Position numbers and translations under genes: made by a program
Shown here: positions 1 through 12,570 of the stretch, piece after piece
How positions within the stretch are numbered: position 1 is the stretch's first letter
Layout: each line of letters begins with the position of its first letter
Assembly (NCBI GenBank): GCA_032191485.1
Contig: JAVDOI010000003.1
Span: 9,610,986 to 9,674,985 of the forward strand
Length of the DNA: 64,000 nucleotides
Direction: 5' to 3'
Source of the DNA: Leptoclinus maculatus
Lineage: Eukaryota; Chordata; Actinopteri; Perciformes; Stichaeidae
Notes under the pieces: model-generated
Seen by the model: the letters and a program-made list of their open reading frames with translations, nothing else
Databases searched by the model: none
Told to the model about the DNA's origin: nothing

Positions 1-3000
1 AAGGAGCAGGTTCTTGAGCCTTTTCTGGACAAGGAGAGTTTTCGAGGGCTTGTGGGATAGAGACTTCAGATGGTGGCGAAGGGGGGGGCTCATGGGTTGC
101 TGGACTATCAGTGTTCTGGGGCTGCACCTGAGGTTGGAGGAGAAGCTGTACTGGAGGCGGAGGGGGGATACTCTGAGGGGGAGTGAGCATACTGCAAGAT
201 GAAACTGGGCTGGGTTCAGATTCGAATGGGATGCTGTCTTGTGGAAGATCAATCTCCTGTTCTGACTTGGGTTGTGACGGCAAGGGTGGTGGAGGTGGCA
301 TACTCTGTGGTGGAGTGAGCTTGCTGACTTCTTCAGAGGATTGACAGGCATTCTCTTGAGTAGATGGAAAAGAAGCCTCTTCAGGGGACAGAGTGGAGAC
401 CTCTGTAGGAGGCTGAGGGGAGACCTTGATAACCAGTGGAGGGGAGATCTCTTTAACTGGTGAAGGTGATACCACCGCAACCAGTGTGACGGACACGTCT
501 TTAACAAGGGGAGGGGGCGCCTCTTGAACCAGGGGAGGAGAGGACTCTTTGGGCCTCACAGGAGACACCTCTTTAGGTGGTGGAGGAGGAGATACCTCTT
601 TAGGTGGTGGAGGAGGAGTCACCTCTTTAGGTGGTGGAAGAGGAGATACCTCTTTAGGTGGAGGAGGAGGAGACACATCTTTAGGTGGTGGAGGAGGAGT
701 CACCTCTTTAGGTGGTGGAGGAGGAGACACATCTTTAGGTGGAGGAGGAGGAGGAGACACATCTTTAGGTGGTGGAGGAGACAACTCTTTAGGTGGTGGA
801 GGAGGAGTTACCTCTTTAGGTGGTGGAGGAGGAGTCACCTCTTTAGGTGGTGGAGGAGGAGTCACCTCTTTAGGTGGTGGAGGAGGAGTCACCTCTTTAG
901 GTGGTGGAGGAGGAGTCACCTCTTTAGGTGGTGGAGGAGGAGTCACCTCTTTAGGTGGTGGAGGAGGAGTTACCTCTTTAGGTGGTGGAGGAGGAGTTAC
1001 CTCTTTAGGTGGTGGAGGAGGAGTTACCTCTTTAGGTGGTGGAGGAGGAGTCACCTCTTTAGGTGGTGGAGGAGGAGTTACCTCTTTAGGTGGTGGAGGA
1101 GGAGTCACCTCTTTAGGTGGTGGAGGAGGAGTTACCTCTTTAGGTGGTGGAGGAGGAGTCACCTCTTTAGGTGGTGGAGGAGGAGTTACCTCTTTAGGTG
1201 GTGTTGGAAGAGACACCTTTTTAGTAGTAGGAGGGGAGACTGCTTTAACTGGTGGAGGGGGAGCTGTATATGGTGGGGGAGGTGGGATACTCAGGGGTGG
1301 AGGTGCGGTCCCCTGGGATGGACTGGGCGTCTGTGGTTCAATCTCTGTGTTAATCCTAACGCGTTCTGTTTTCACAACTGATATAACAGACGTAGTCGTG
1401 CAAGAGGAGTCACCACCAAGAATGGACCTCTCTGGTGGCACCTGAACAGGTACAACTAACGCCACCTCACTAAACATTGGGGGAGGTGGAAAAGGGAAAT
1501 CAATCTCATCCGGCCCATTGAGGCCTGCCTGTGCCAGTGGTGGAGGTGGTGGGGGCCAGGACGACTCCGGGGACACAACAACTGATGTGACAGAAGCAAC
1601 CGTGGTCTGTTGGGGAGGATGGTGCACCAGAGGAGGAGAGGGAGATGGAAGAATGCGTGCTAATGAAATGGCAGGTAACGTATCCGTGTACGTCTTTACC
1701 TCTGAAGTTTGTGTGGATGTCTTTTTGGCTTCTTCTTCTGTCACTGCTTCCAGCCTTCCTTCACGTTTCTGTACGGCCCTCACTAACATCACATTTATTA
1801 TGTCACTTACTCTGCCTCTCTCAACGTTTTCTGTCACTTTACTGTTTCCTTTCAAATCAACATTCTGCTCAGCCAATCTGTTCTCTTTGTGAATCTCTGC
1901 ACTCACAATCCCACTTTCTTGAACTTCCTTTGTCTCCAGCACATTTAGGGATCTATTAACGGACTCCACTGTCACAGCTGGATTCTTGTCTTTTCTTTCT
2001 ATCACTAAGCTCTTCACAGAGCTCTCTGTAGATGCAGAAGGAGACTGCCTCTGTTGTCTCCTGTCCTTTGGATTCTTCTTTATGATAGCGTAAAGGTTAT
2101 CAGGTGCCGGAGGTCCCAGCAGCAGCTCAAAGGAACGCTTGCTGTGGGCCCATACCTCTGGAGGAGGGGGTGGAGGTGCATGGACTTTAGGTGGCGGAGG
2201 GATGTTGAAGAGTTCTCTCAAGGCCCTTACAGAAGGGCTGACGTTGACCGTATCGACTGAGGTGTCAGGTTTGAGATCCTGCGGGAGAGGGGATGTGGTT
2301 GAAGCAGCAGAAGTGGAGCCTGGAAAAAACCTTTGAAGCGTTGCTAAGATGCCTCTCTTGTGGGGCTGTTTAGAAACCTGTAATGATGCGCCATCTTGGC
2401 TGGAGTAGCCACTGGACGGGGATATTATTTTGCTGAGCTGATTCTCCTGAAGTAGTTTCTGCTTCTCTTGTGAAGCATCTTTGGAAACCGTTTCCTCAAC
2501 CTTTGCAGTTTCCTCTGCTTTAAGTGCCTGGAGCTGGGATCTGAGGGGACTGAATGATGCAGAACCTGTAGAGTCGTCCAGAGAACTGGTGTCAGCAGTG
2601 TATCCAGGGCTATCTATGGTTCTGGAGGGCACAGGAGGATATCCCGATTTGTTTTTTTCATTTTCGTCACCAGAGGCTGAGAGGTTATGGAGAGAGGGTT
2701 CTCCTGCGTTGACCCTTATATCTGCCAGATCACGTGACCGTCGCTTCATCTTATTGTGAAGGGAATAGGAGCGGCTTGGAGGAGGAGGAGCTCTCTTGGA
2801 TTTCATGACAGAGAGGCTACGCACAAACGCCCCCTCGTTTTTAACCCCCTCCCCTTTAATAATGAGCTTGCCATTGGACGTGCATTTTGAAACCTTGCTG
2901 ATGGAGGAGTGAACACTGATTTTGTCCTCTTTAGCAGAGGCATCTCCGTCCTGTGACCTCCTCTGTCTTGGGGTGCTGCTCCTGGAGATGGTAGAGGAGT

Positions 3001-5981
3001 CAGATACCAAGGTCTCTGAGGACTCAGAGTTGCTCCAACAAGAGCTGTCGGACATATTCATAGGGTTGTAGCGGGAGGCCGAGGTGATGTTGGAGGATCT
3101 CGAGGAAGTGGTTCTGGAGGAAGAGGCTCTTGAGGAAGCACGGGAGGGGGGCGGGCTGGACAGCAGCAGGCTGCTCTTGCTGACGGTGCGGACGCTGTTG
3201 TGACTCCGTCCACGGCTTATTTCCAGCACCTCGATGGAGGGTGGCAACACAGCGTTGGGAATGATTTTGGACATGTAGGCGGCCTGGGGTGACATGGTAA
3301 TGACAGGGCTTGGCAACTCCTGCTGGAGGCTGTTGGCAGCGGTCATCCAGGGAATGAGGGACTGAGACTTCTGCCCACCTGAGAAGTCCGGACCAAGGCG
3401 GTGCAGCAGGGCAAGGTCATCCCTATGACCAGCATGGTCACCAAGCTGCTTGAGTTGGTCTTTGTTGAGGGGAAGGTTCATGTTCATGTTCTGAAGGCTG
3501 GCACTGGCTCCCTTTTGTGACTGTGGCCCATCAGTGGGTGAGTTGTCAGTTTCACCATTATAGAGCTGTTCCTCATCTAACCTCTGAGTCAGTGACCAAC
3601 CCACTCTGTCCAGGCCTGAGAGAAGGCAGGAGAAGTTCATATCAATAATTGAGGAAATGGAAATGCAAAGACATCTATATAGGAGACAGTAACATAACCT
3701 TATTAAATACTATGATATTTCTGAATGGAGCTCATACTATTTAAATAGTAGTTCATAGACAGATGTCTTTTGTAAATATGTTTAAAATGAGCAGCTTACC
3801 CAGTTCTCTCTGAACATGCTGTGGGATTCCCGCAACAGTCTTCCTGTGTCTTCTCCTTGTCTTGGTCTTTTCTGACTTTTTTCCAGAGTTCAAGGGCCTG
3901 AATGTTGATTCTAGACAGACATGAGAGAAAACCACGATCCACTGATGCTTAAAACATTCAATTTAAAAGTGAATACAATCTGTACATCTCACCCATTACA
4001 TGTTTTATCTGTCATATTATGTGCATCACCATATGTTGCATAATGACCCAGATGTAAATAGTATTTTGCGCCTGTGGTGAAGTTACCTTGCCTGGTGAGT
4101 CCAGATCGGGAAGATCTTGTGGACACAGATGATTGTACAGAGACGACAGAAGATGTGTCAGCAATGGTACTGTCTGACATAAACCCTCCACCTTCCCCGT
4201 CTGTGTGGACTGTCATTGTCGACTGGCAAAAGAAGAGAAATATTTTTGTTCAAAACAAAACAAAAACACATGTACAAGAACTGTGCATTTGCTGTAAGTG
4301 CAAGGAAAAAAAACTGCAACTGTGTCACTTACAATCACGCTTTCATTGTCCTGGAACTCCACTCCATAGTTTGTTTCTGCAAGGAGAATAATATTCAAAA
4401 CATTTAAAATGGTGATTAAAATTCTTAGCAGTGTTTATATCCTCTGGTGCACACCCTCTTGAGCAATATGCAAACAGTTGTCAACATGTTGGCATGGCAC
4501 ACCTCTAATTTAGTGCACAGGTGTATGACTGTATCACTAGAGTCCTTTGTACCTTCCTGCTGCATCATTTTCAATCCCTCCAGGGCCTCAGAGTGAAGGT
4601 TCTCCAGATACTTGGGCCTGCTGGCCTCAATGAACACGTTCTCCTGGAACAACGGGGGTGCCGGGGTCTTGTCGTCGTCATCTCGCTTTGGGACAGCTTG
4701 AAGTAGAAAGAGGGGAGAGGGGATAAGTCTGGATCAACTCAAAGCTCTGTGTTTCTGTAACAGTAGATGAGGGGCCATATGGACAGGATGAGAGCATTCA
4801 GGTGTCTGCCCGCGACATTTAAGCACAAGTACGGTAAATATGCTTGAGGGTTAATTACGAGAGTGTGCGAATTAAAACGGCTGAACCAGTTCCTTCCACT
4901 CATGCGGGATTAAACTCCAGTGACTGACTAACTTTTAAGAAGGGATTATCACATCAAACTACCGTCAAATATATATGCTCGGTATTACTCATTTTCTTCT
5001 TCTAGTATCTAGTAATTGCCGGTGAGAAGGACACTTGTTGAATTGCTGTCACATCTTGTCCAAATTACATCAATTCAAACCAATTATGAAACACCTGAAA
5101 TACCACATGTCATGAACCATGGGTGCCATCCAAAATATCAAAAAACCTGAATAACCTCTTCTAATGACTTGCTGACATACATTTTCAAGTCTAGTCACAG
5201 GTTTTAATGTTGTGGTTTTACTTAGCAAGTGCAATATAAAAAAGACGTAACATCAGAATTAAAGTAAGAAACTTGATAAAAACCAAGATAAATTACAAAG
5301 ACTAATGTTGCACTAGGTTTACATTTGCTGACCAACTGGCCTGCGGTTGAACTTTGTGATCCAAGTAGTGGCCTCACGCTTCCACGACAGAGTCTGGGAT
5401 AATTGGGCTAACAACCTGCTAAGACACTTTTATGTAATAGTGACAGCTGCTCCACATTTAGCCACCGACTGTCCGCACTGTCGCTGTAAGACCATGCTGG
5501 AATTAGCCATGTGCTCACCAATCGCAATTCATTTTTAGCACTGCCTCTTTTGTAACAGCATTAGTGGTGCTCCAAATAATAAATGATCTGTAAGTATGCA
5601 AAATTCCAATACCTTATTCTATTTTCCTGCAAATTAGAGCAAGTATTAGTTGCTAAAGTAAGACTAAATCACAGCATTTTATATATCAGGTGAGTAAACA
5701 TAAACTGACAGTTTGTTATGGTCCACAGCGACAGAGATGTCCACACTTGGATTACTTTACTGACTTCCTCGGCGAGCCAGTTGATCCAGCCTGTCCTGGT
5801 CATACTTGAACAGCAGTATAAACAATCAGGGCAGGAGCGATTGGTTTGAGTCATAAAGCAATCAGGTCTGTCGTCTTGTAAATTTCAACCAATTGTGCCG
5901 CTTTCACTCACCTTTCCTATTGAAGAGAGTTGGAAAGCAGTAGACATTAGTACTGGAGTTCTTAGTCAGAAGCACGACCAT
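1..5981 (-). CDS. nhsl3: NHS-like protein 3 (KIAA1522 ortholog), short isoform, 3' end beyond window
   Basis: Proline- and serine-rich scaffold of the Nance-Horan family, whose members act in WAVE/actin-related cortical signalling. Coding exons on the minus strand: 5981-5912, 4696-4553, 4376-4333, 4222-4087, 3910-3800 and 3615 to beyond base 1. All junctions are GT..AG and in phase, giving about 1373 residues in the window. The start begins MVV, as human KIAA1522 does. Exon 2 has a family motif around ENVFIEASRPKYLE; later come STFRP, GIPQHVQRELG, a MSPQAAYMSKIIP-like stretch, PPPPSRSYSLH, SPSSGYSS and a WPPPPP block. About 24 copies of a nine-residue TPPPPPKEV-type repeat (minus strand, 1215-568) make it longer than the roughly 1035-residue human protein. 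The reading frame is still open at base 1. It sits next to sync, as in human. The ortholog call rests on motifs and synteny; NHSL1 or NHSL2 is much less likely. Confidence 0.9.
568..1215 (-). repeat. 27-bp coding minisatellite in nhsl3 (about 24 copies)
   Basis: Tandem 27-bp units read on the minus strand as PPPPPKEVT/S. The left-most units (568-800) vary in length and sequence: one has an extra proline codon, one is shortened, and the valine/threonine positions alternate with serine. Units from about 805 to 1200 are almost identical and differ mainly at one silent Val codon (GTG or GTA). The frame is kept throughout, so this is coding sequence rather than junk. The array lies in the large last exon seen here and extends a Pro-rich region that is repeat-free in the human protein as I recall it. 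Confidence 0.95.
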
Positions 5982-7924
5982 GGTATCTCGTAAAGTAATC
6001 CAAAAGTACACCAAAACTATGCCCAAGTTGGGTTAAAGAAAGAGGAGCACGTATTAGATCCCAATGTGCAGTCCGTCAGTTCAAAAAAAACATCCTCACG
6101 GCAGGATGACAGTCTTGCTTGTTTTTGATGAAGTTGTTGTTGCCAGTTCAGGTCCAAGCGGAGCGTTGAAGGTCTCTACAGCCAATAGGCAATCAGAGCT
6201 CAAACACTAATCCTCAACAGCCTAATTCCTGCCATCCCTCTCTACTGTATCTCCCCCACTCGCTGCTCAACAAGATACCCAGCATCCCACTGTTGCTCCC
6301 CAGCTGCAGGCACACTCGCCCCGGATTGGTCAGTCAGGGCACAGATCAAACTGAGATCAAACATGTAAACATTGAAAGGAAGACAAAGCTGTTGTTTTGA
6401 GGGATTTGAGGTACGAGGGCGTCACGGGTGGCACTGTTAATAAATAACACCACACTGCTTTGTCTGTTTGTACACCATTTGCACTGTAAAACTCAAGAAA
6501 CGCAGCAAATGTATTTACTTCCTTAGAATTCATGATGAGAATATAACTTTATTGTTTTGCCACAAGGGGGAGTAAGTGAATTAAAATAATATATTTCTTA
6601 GACCAGATTAAAAACATGTTTAAAAAGAGGCCTGCAGCTCCACAGCACATGGTCACACATGTGAATAATGTTCCCTATTGTTCCCAGCAGCATTACATGT
6701 GTTACTGTGCAAGGAGAATACAGAGGATGACAGAAGATCTTAAATTACTCAGTTTATCTAGAGATGAATTTGATGATCTTGAGTAGCAAGATTTTTTACT
6801 TGTTTTCAAGTCAAATTTCTTTGATTTCCTCTCTTTTTGTTTCCTATTTAGGAAACAAAACTCAAACTCATCAAACTCATCCTCTGCTAAGGGGTTGTTC
6901 ACTTCCTGGTGCGCTGAGCCGAAATGACATGGAATGTATGCCATCTGAACAAATGGAAAACATTCCCATGGTTGTGATCCCACAAGTGACTCAAGACAAA
7001 AGCAGTTTACAAAAAAAAAAAAAGAAAAGAAATGAATCGCATGTGTTACTAGTACATAGCAACAAGTAGAAAAAGACCATTTGAACAGAATCCGCTGCTT
7101 AAGTGGAGGCTTCGCTCACAGATGTAAACAGAAAGTTGACATGTGGAGGGTAAAGAAAGTCTTGGACAAAACTTATCTGGTTGTCATGATACAGACATGA
7201 TACACACTCGACTGGAGAGGCTTGTAGTGACGGGTGGGGCATGGCTGCATGTTAATGAGGGGCTCATATTATCACTGGTTCTATGATCACATTGTAATTG
7301 TGTCCAAATGAATCACTGACATTAAAAGGCACCATCTGCCACTGAAGCTGGCAGTATTAACGGGCTGCTAGTGATTATGTATGATCTCGGATTTGGATAA
7401 ACAGACTAAATCTAATGGATGTGATTCCGTTTATTCAAGTTCCAGACTTCTCTAGTGAGGGAAAAAAAATCAGCTTCAGGAGGGGATTTATAATGACATT
7501 GTATGACATGTGAATGATAAGTATTTAAAGTAGAACATTATAAATGAGAAAACATCTGTTGGCAAGTTTGATTCTCTGGCAGAAAACAGAGACGGAAGGG
7601 TTCGGGAGATATGTTGCGTCATCAGCTACTGTAAACAAATTACAACCAGTGTCACGAGTGTTTATGATATGAAGCCATGGCATTACTTTGTACATTTTAG
7701 CTGTGACTACTCATTTAAGATTAGGCGTACTTTTGTTTCGCTTATTTTCATTTCATTTTCTAGCAAGGCTTCAAAATCAGAGTATAAAAAATTCACATTT
7801 AACATGTAAACTGTGCAACATAAACAGTTTATCTCTGACCAACAGCAGTTTGAGTTACCAAGTCCAGTTCTCTAAAGGCTTGAATGTATTTCATTTTTTC
7901 AGTAAACTGTTCACTTAGATTTTC

Positions 7925-8193
7925 TAGGGCTGCCCCGTCTAAGTCAACCATTCTGTCATTTTGGTTTTAGTCGACTAAGATTTCTTTAGTCAATCAGTCA
8001 ATCTTTCATGATTTTTTCATGCTGAATGACTTAATTCCAAGAAACTTATGAACACATCTCTGGTAAACACATCATTTAAAGTGGTGACTTTGTAATAATT
8101 TTTTTACAGATCTGTCAATTAAATCAACAAATCAATTAGTGGACTAAAAGAGTGTTAGTCAACTAAAGTGTTCTTTGTTGGAGGACAGTCCTA
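7925..8193. mobile_element. hAT-like MITE relic (269 bp)
   Basis: The left end reads TAGGGCTGCCCC and the right end, on the opposite strand, TAGGACTGTCCT (9 of 12 match). Both ends are followed by TAGTCGACTA-type sequence, as in the common teleost hAT-derived MITEs. Flanking 8-mers (AGATTTTC and TCGTTTTC) match at 5 of 8 positions, compatible with a decayed 8-bp target duplication. There is no coding capacity. The family call is from memory of the terminal sequence pattern. Confidence 0.6.
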
Positions 8194-11100
8194 TCGTTTT
8201 CTGTAAAATTGTATTTCCATAAGCCCTCTCCCCACCGCCAGGAAATACTGAAAATAAATATCTGATTTTATTATGTGTAAATATATTGCTGTCACATATT
8301 TTATTTCTAAAGTAGAATGTAAAACTCCTTCCAGGTTGCTAAAATGTGACCTCACTGTCTTCGGTTCCACCGGACAGATACTATAGTGCAGATATTATAG
8401 TTACAAAGGAAATGGAACAACTAATTGCTCAAAAGATGGGTTACTTCAGAGTGTTAACAGTTAAATCTACTGTAAAAAGCAACAGTTTGAGACCCCTGCT
8501 TTAGATAGAGCACCACACACACATTACCACAGACAAAATACCACTGGCGTGATGCGACTCTAGAGCCGCTTCATGGGAATCAAACAGATGCATATACCCC
8601 ACACACACCTAACTTCCCTGCCCTAACTTGCCCCCTTTTGTCTCTCTTGTTTTGCACCGCCAGGCAGACAGCCACGCAGAGACATTATTCTCTCCCGCTC
8701 TGAGGAGGGTGAAGTCTGCCAGGTGCTTAAGCCTCTCTAATCAGCACAAACCCAACTGAAGGCATGGCGATGACAGTGGGGAAGGGCTGCAGGCTCACTG
8801 TTCCTCTAAAAGCAAGTATCTATAGTCTCGGTACACTGACTGGACACATCCTGGTCAGAGCTCGCATGCTCCATTGACTTGGTTTTCAATGAATTAAATA
8901 TAAACATCCAAGCTGAAAGAAAGGACGGACGAAGCGCGGTGTGACAAGGACGACAATCCGGGTAACCGATACACCTGTATGATCTGGCACGCATGGGTTA
9001 CACTCAGACAACACAATCTGTATGCCAGCAAACCAGCACGTATCAGAAACCACCAGACATATACTCAAGGTGCACCCATATGCACACTAAACATTTTGCA
9101 GGTGGCCAGTTTTGCATCACAATCAATGTCATCAGTTTACATCCTGAACCTCTCAACGGCCTTCATCTGTCACTTCAGTTTAAAAAGGTCAAGAGTGAGC
9201 GAACTCCTGTTCTCAAAGTCAATGTTATTCATAGTGATGAGTTCTCTCTTGATACGAAACTAATCAAATCCCATTCAAAAAAAATGCAGGAGAATGTAAA
9301 GTATCCAGGCCTGCTAGTGCCTGTTTAACGTATGCCAGGCGTTGCCACCGGCCCATACTATTAATTAAACAGCTCCACAGTCTTATTGGTGGAACAAGAG
9401 TGAGTCGAGACACAAATAACGGACTGGGTGTATTTAAGGTACAATTCTTAGCAGGTTGGTAAGTGCTAGTTAAATCACTAAAGAAAAAGAAACAGTTTCA
9501 TTTGTTAGATACTTAAGAGTAGAAATAAAAAAATAAAAAACTGCTACAACATTTTAGTCATGCTAGCTGTGCGGTGGTGTCAGTCAGTCGTTGGTCCACA
9601 ACTTTAGTCCAGACTATCAGAATAGCTCAACAACAATTGGAAGAATAGACTTTAGTCATCCCCTGACTTTTGCTCTAGCGCCACCATCTTCAGAGTAAAT
9701 GAAATGGTGGATCTCCTCCCGAACACCTCTTGGTCGGCCTGTTAAAACACCAGGTTGTGCTGCTGTAAACTGGGCAAGTCCCCGTATTACATAGAAGCAG
9801 GCTTATCACAGCTCCAGTCCTTGAATGCATCGCGAAAGAACAGCGTGTTCTCGGAGAGGAAAACATGAATAACCCAACACTGTGTGCACCTTTACTAAGG
9901 TCTAGTGAGGTAAAACCAATACAGTTATCTTCTACCCTGTACAGTAAGCCCCATTGATTAAAAACAGCCATTTGACTGCAAAAAATGTTGCAAGCCACAG
10001 TGTGTTGGCAAGCTTTTTCCTTTCGGGACAATAGCTTGTGCAGTTTGTGCAAAGCCACAGTAACGTATCTGCACAGCTTGGCAATGAAACAATGTATGAT
10101 TTCAGAAATAATAACTGTTGCTGTTTGGCTTAGTTTGAGTTTGGTAACACTGACACCAAACATTAGAGGAGTGCGAAGAATAAAAGGAACTTGATGAAAT
10201 GAAACTGGAGCGCATTATTCAGTTGGGACCAGCGGGCAAACTGGCACTTAGTAAACGTCACCATTTGCGTGAACTAAATATGATCTCCTCTGCCTTTCAG
10301 GTGTGGTGACTCTTCACCTATTGAAATGAAATCCTAGTAAATACCCATGAAACCCTGTGATTATCAACAAGCATGTGTGCAGCTGTTTACTATACAGGTA
10401 GTCAAGTCCTCATCTACAGACAAACGTCAGCATTGGCCTAATTCTCACATAACACCCGAGTAGAGTGTGTGCTTGTGTTGTGTGTGTGTGTGTGCTTAAC
10501 TGTCAGATATTTTATATACAAAGTGACCAAAAGTACCCCCAAAGGACAACACATGAGAGGATAAACAAGCGCTTTTCCCATGAAGGCTGAATAATGTTTC
10601 TCAGAGGAAAACACCTCTATGACGGGCTGGTTGATAACTTTCCACCATGAGAGGCAGAAAGCGAAAGCCACAACATGTCAGTTTTCTCAAACCTGTTCTC
10701 CTGCCCTTCTAATTGCGTCATAATCACAACTACAATAACTACCAACACACAAAACTACAGTACTGTAAACAATATTAAAGTTAGGCCGACCATTCTAACA
10801 GCAATATCATTTTACATGAATTAAACGAAGGTTGATGTTGGCTTTGGCCAATGTCTCAGTGTTGTTGTTGTTAGCCTTACAGCCTTCTTCAAAAAACAAT
10901 TAAAAAAGCTTGTGTGTGTGTTTCACTGCACACTGTGGTGTGTATAATTCAGTATATTCCAAATGGATCTAAATAAGGATGCTGTAACTTGTGCCCTATT
11001 GCCTCCTTGTTTTCTTTCACTTCCCTAAATGTGTTGCAAGTTTTCCATCAGTCTTTTACTTCTTCTATTATCTAACACTTGAGCTCTACTTTCCATAAAA

Positions 11101-12449
11101 ACACAACCTTTCCTGATTTATGCTATAATGCAATCTGCCCTATATACAATCTGTCCGCTTTCAAACAAAAACTAACCTGGGGATGCAAATCTTTTATACA
11201 ACTGTATCTAAACTAATGTGGCAATGGCTCCTTTAACTAACAGGGTTTAACACCAACAAGATAGACTGACACACAAATACAGTAAAGAAACAGATAAATA
11301 CACTTGTGCTTAAAAAGATTTCTTAAATTAAGCAGCATCTACAACAAAATCTTCAACAAAAGCCAAGCTAAATGGCTCATATGATCCGTCACCTGGCATG
11401 TATGCCAAACACACGCACACAAAGGGCTCCCTATTTCTAGCCTCCTCAAAGAAATATCTTTATAAAGCTGAGGAATGTGAGGAATCTCTGAGGGAGTGTT
11501 TCGGGTGAACAGGTGACCTTCTGAGTGTACCTTGGTAGGACTGTATGACCTAATCAGTCATCCCTTCACCTTATTTCCATTTACCAAAACCAAGGCCATT
11601 CCTCTTCAAACCCATTAAGAGGTCAAGACGGGATCAGAGCAACAAGAGTTGCATAAGACAGGCCCGCAGTATAGCTTCACACGGGATAGAGTGAACTGAC
11701 ATGAATCACTGTCTGACAGGTACGCAATGACGGGTATTAATAGTGTAAGGAATTAGAGAAATGGAAGAAAATGAACATGTGACAACAGATAATCTCTGTC
11801 TTTTTGGCTCAGGATGAAACATTGTTCAGGTAATCAGAGAAGACAATGGGTTTACCACACTGAAAAGGTCCATGAGGCCAGAGGTTATCGCTCCAAAACT
11901 TGCTACTGTGCAGTTCCCTATCTGGTCAAACTCCATAGGCCTTGTTTACAAAGAAACATTCCCACAAAGAGCAAAGGGTAAGGTGATCCCAAACAGGGTT
12001 AGGATGCTCACCCGAACAGGGAATCTACCGGCTCGTCATAAAACTGACAAGACAACACACGGGGAGATCAAACCGTCATAAATATCTGTATAAAATCAGA
12101 AAATATCGGATCAAATAATATGTACCAAGATTATGAATCTAACCGGACATTTAATACCAGTTTTTGATACTTGGTGCAACATGTAATTATTAAGTTAGTC
12201 AACTCTTCCCCTAAAACATATTCTCCAAAACATTGTCAGAGAGTGATCCATTACAACACATACACACAATTTATAAACAAAACAAAATGAACTTCAGGTA
12301 AAGGAGGAAAGTGTAGATTAGTTTGGGTTAAGTATTGAGATATAAAAACATTTGAGTACACTGTGTTTGAAAGACTACAGAATCTGCTGCTTTGTATTGA
12401 TGGGTCAAATAAAACATTTTGAAAAGTTGGTTGAAAGGTTGTTATATTG

Positions 12450-12570
12450 TCTAGCGAACAAGTATTTTCATTATCGAAGGATCTGCTGATTTGTTGGTAG
12501 ATAAAAAATGTCCCATCAAAATGTCCTAAAGCCTGAGGTGATCATAGCAAATTGCTTGTTTCATTTGCTT
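12450..12570. mobile_element. Degraded internal fragment of a teleost hAT-type MITE
   Basis: The stretch contains ATTTTCATTATCGAAGGATCT followed by AAAATGTCCCATCAAAATG and GCAAATTGCTTGTTT in the order and spacing of the common fish hAT-MITE interior (the family beginning TAGGGCTGCAAC). Neither terminal repeat is clear, so the boundaries are approximate. A second copy with a recognisable left end lies at 21592-21851. Confidence 0.45.

Noticed and set aside
568..1215. Regular repeat array considered as CRISPR
   Set aside because: Units are directly adjacent with no spacers, keep a reading frame and lie in a vertebrate gene.
524..1445. Long plus-strand open frames rich in RWWRRSHLF or TSLGGGGGV repeats
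   Set aside because: They are antisense shadows of the nhsl3 Pro-rich repeat. The minus strand joins in phase to five further exons with family motifs.
9690..10163. 157-codon minus-strand open frame
   Set aside because: No recognisable domain, no matching splice phase to nhsl3, and composition like random AT-rich sequence.
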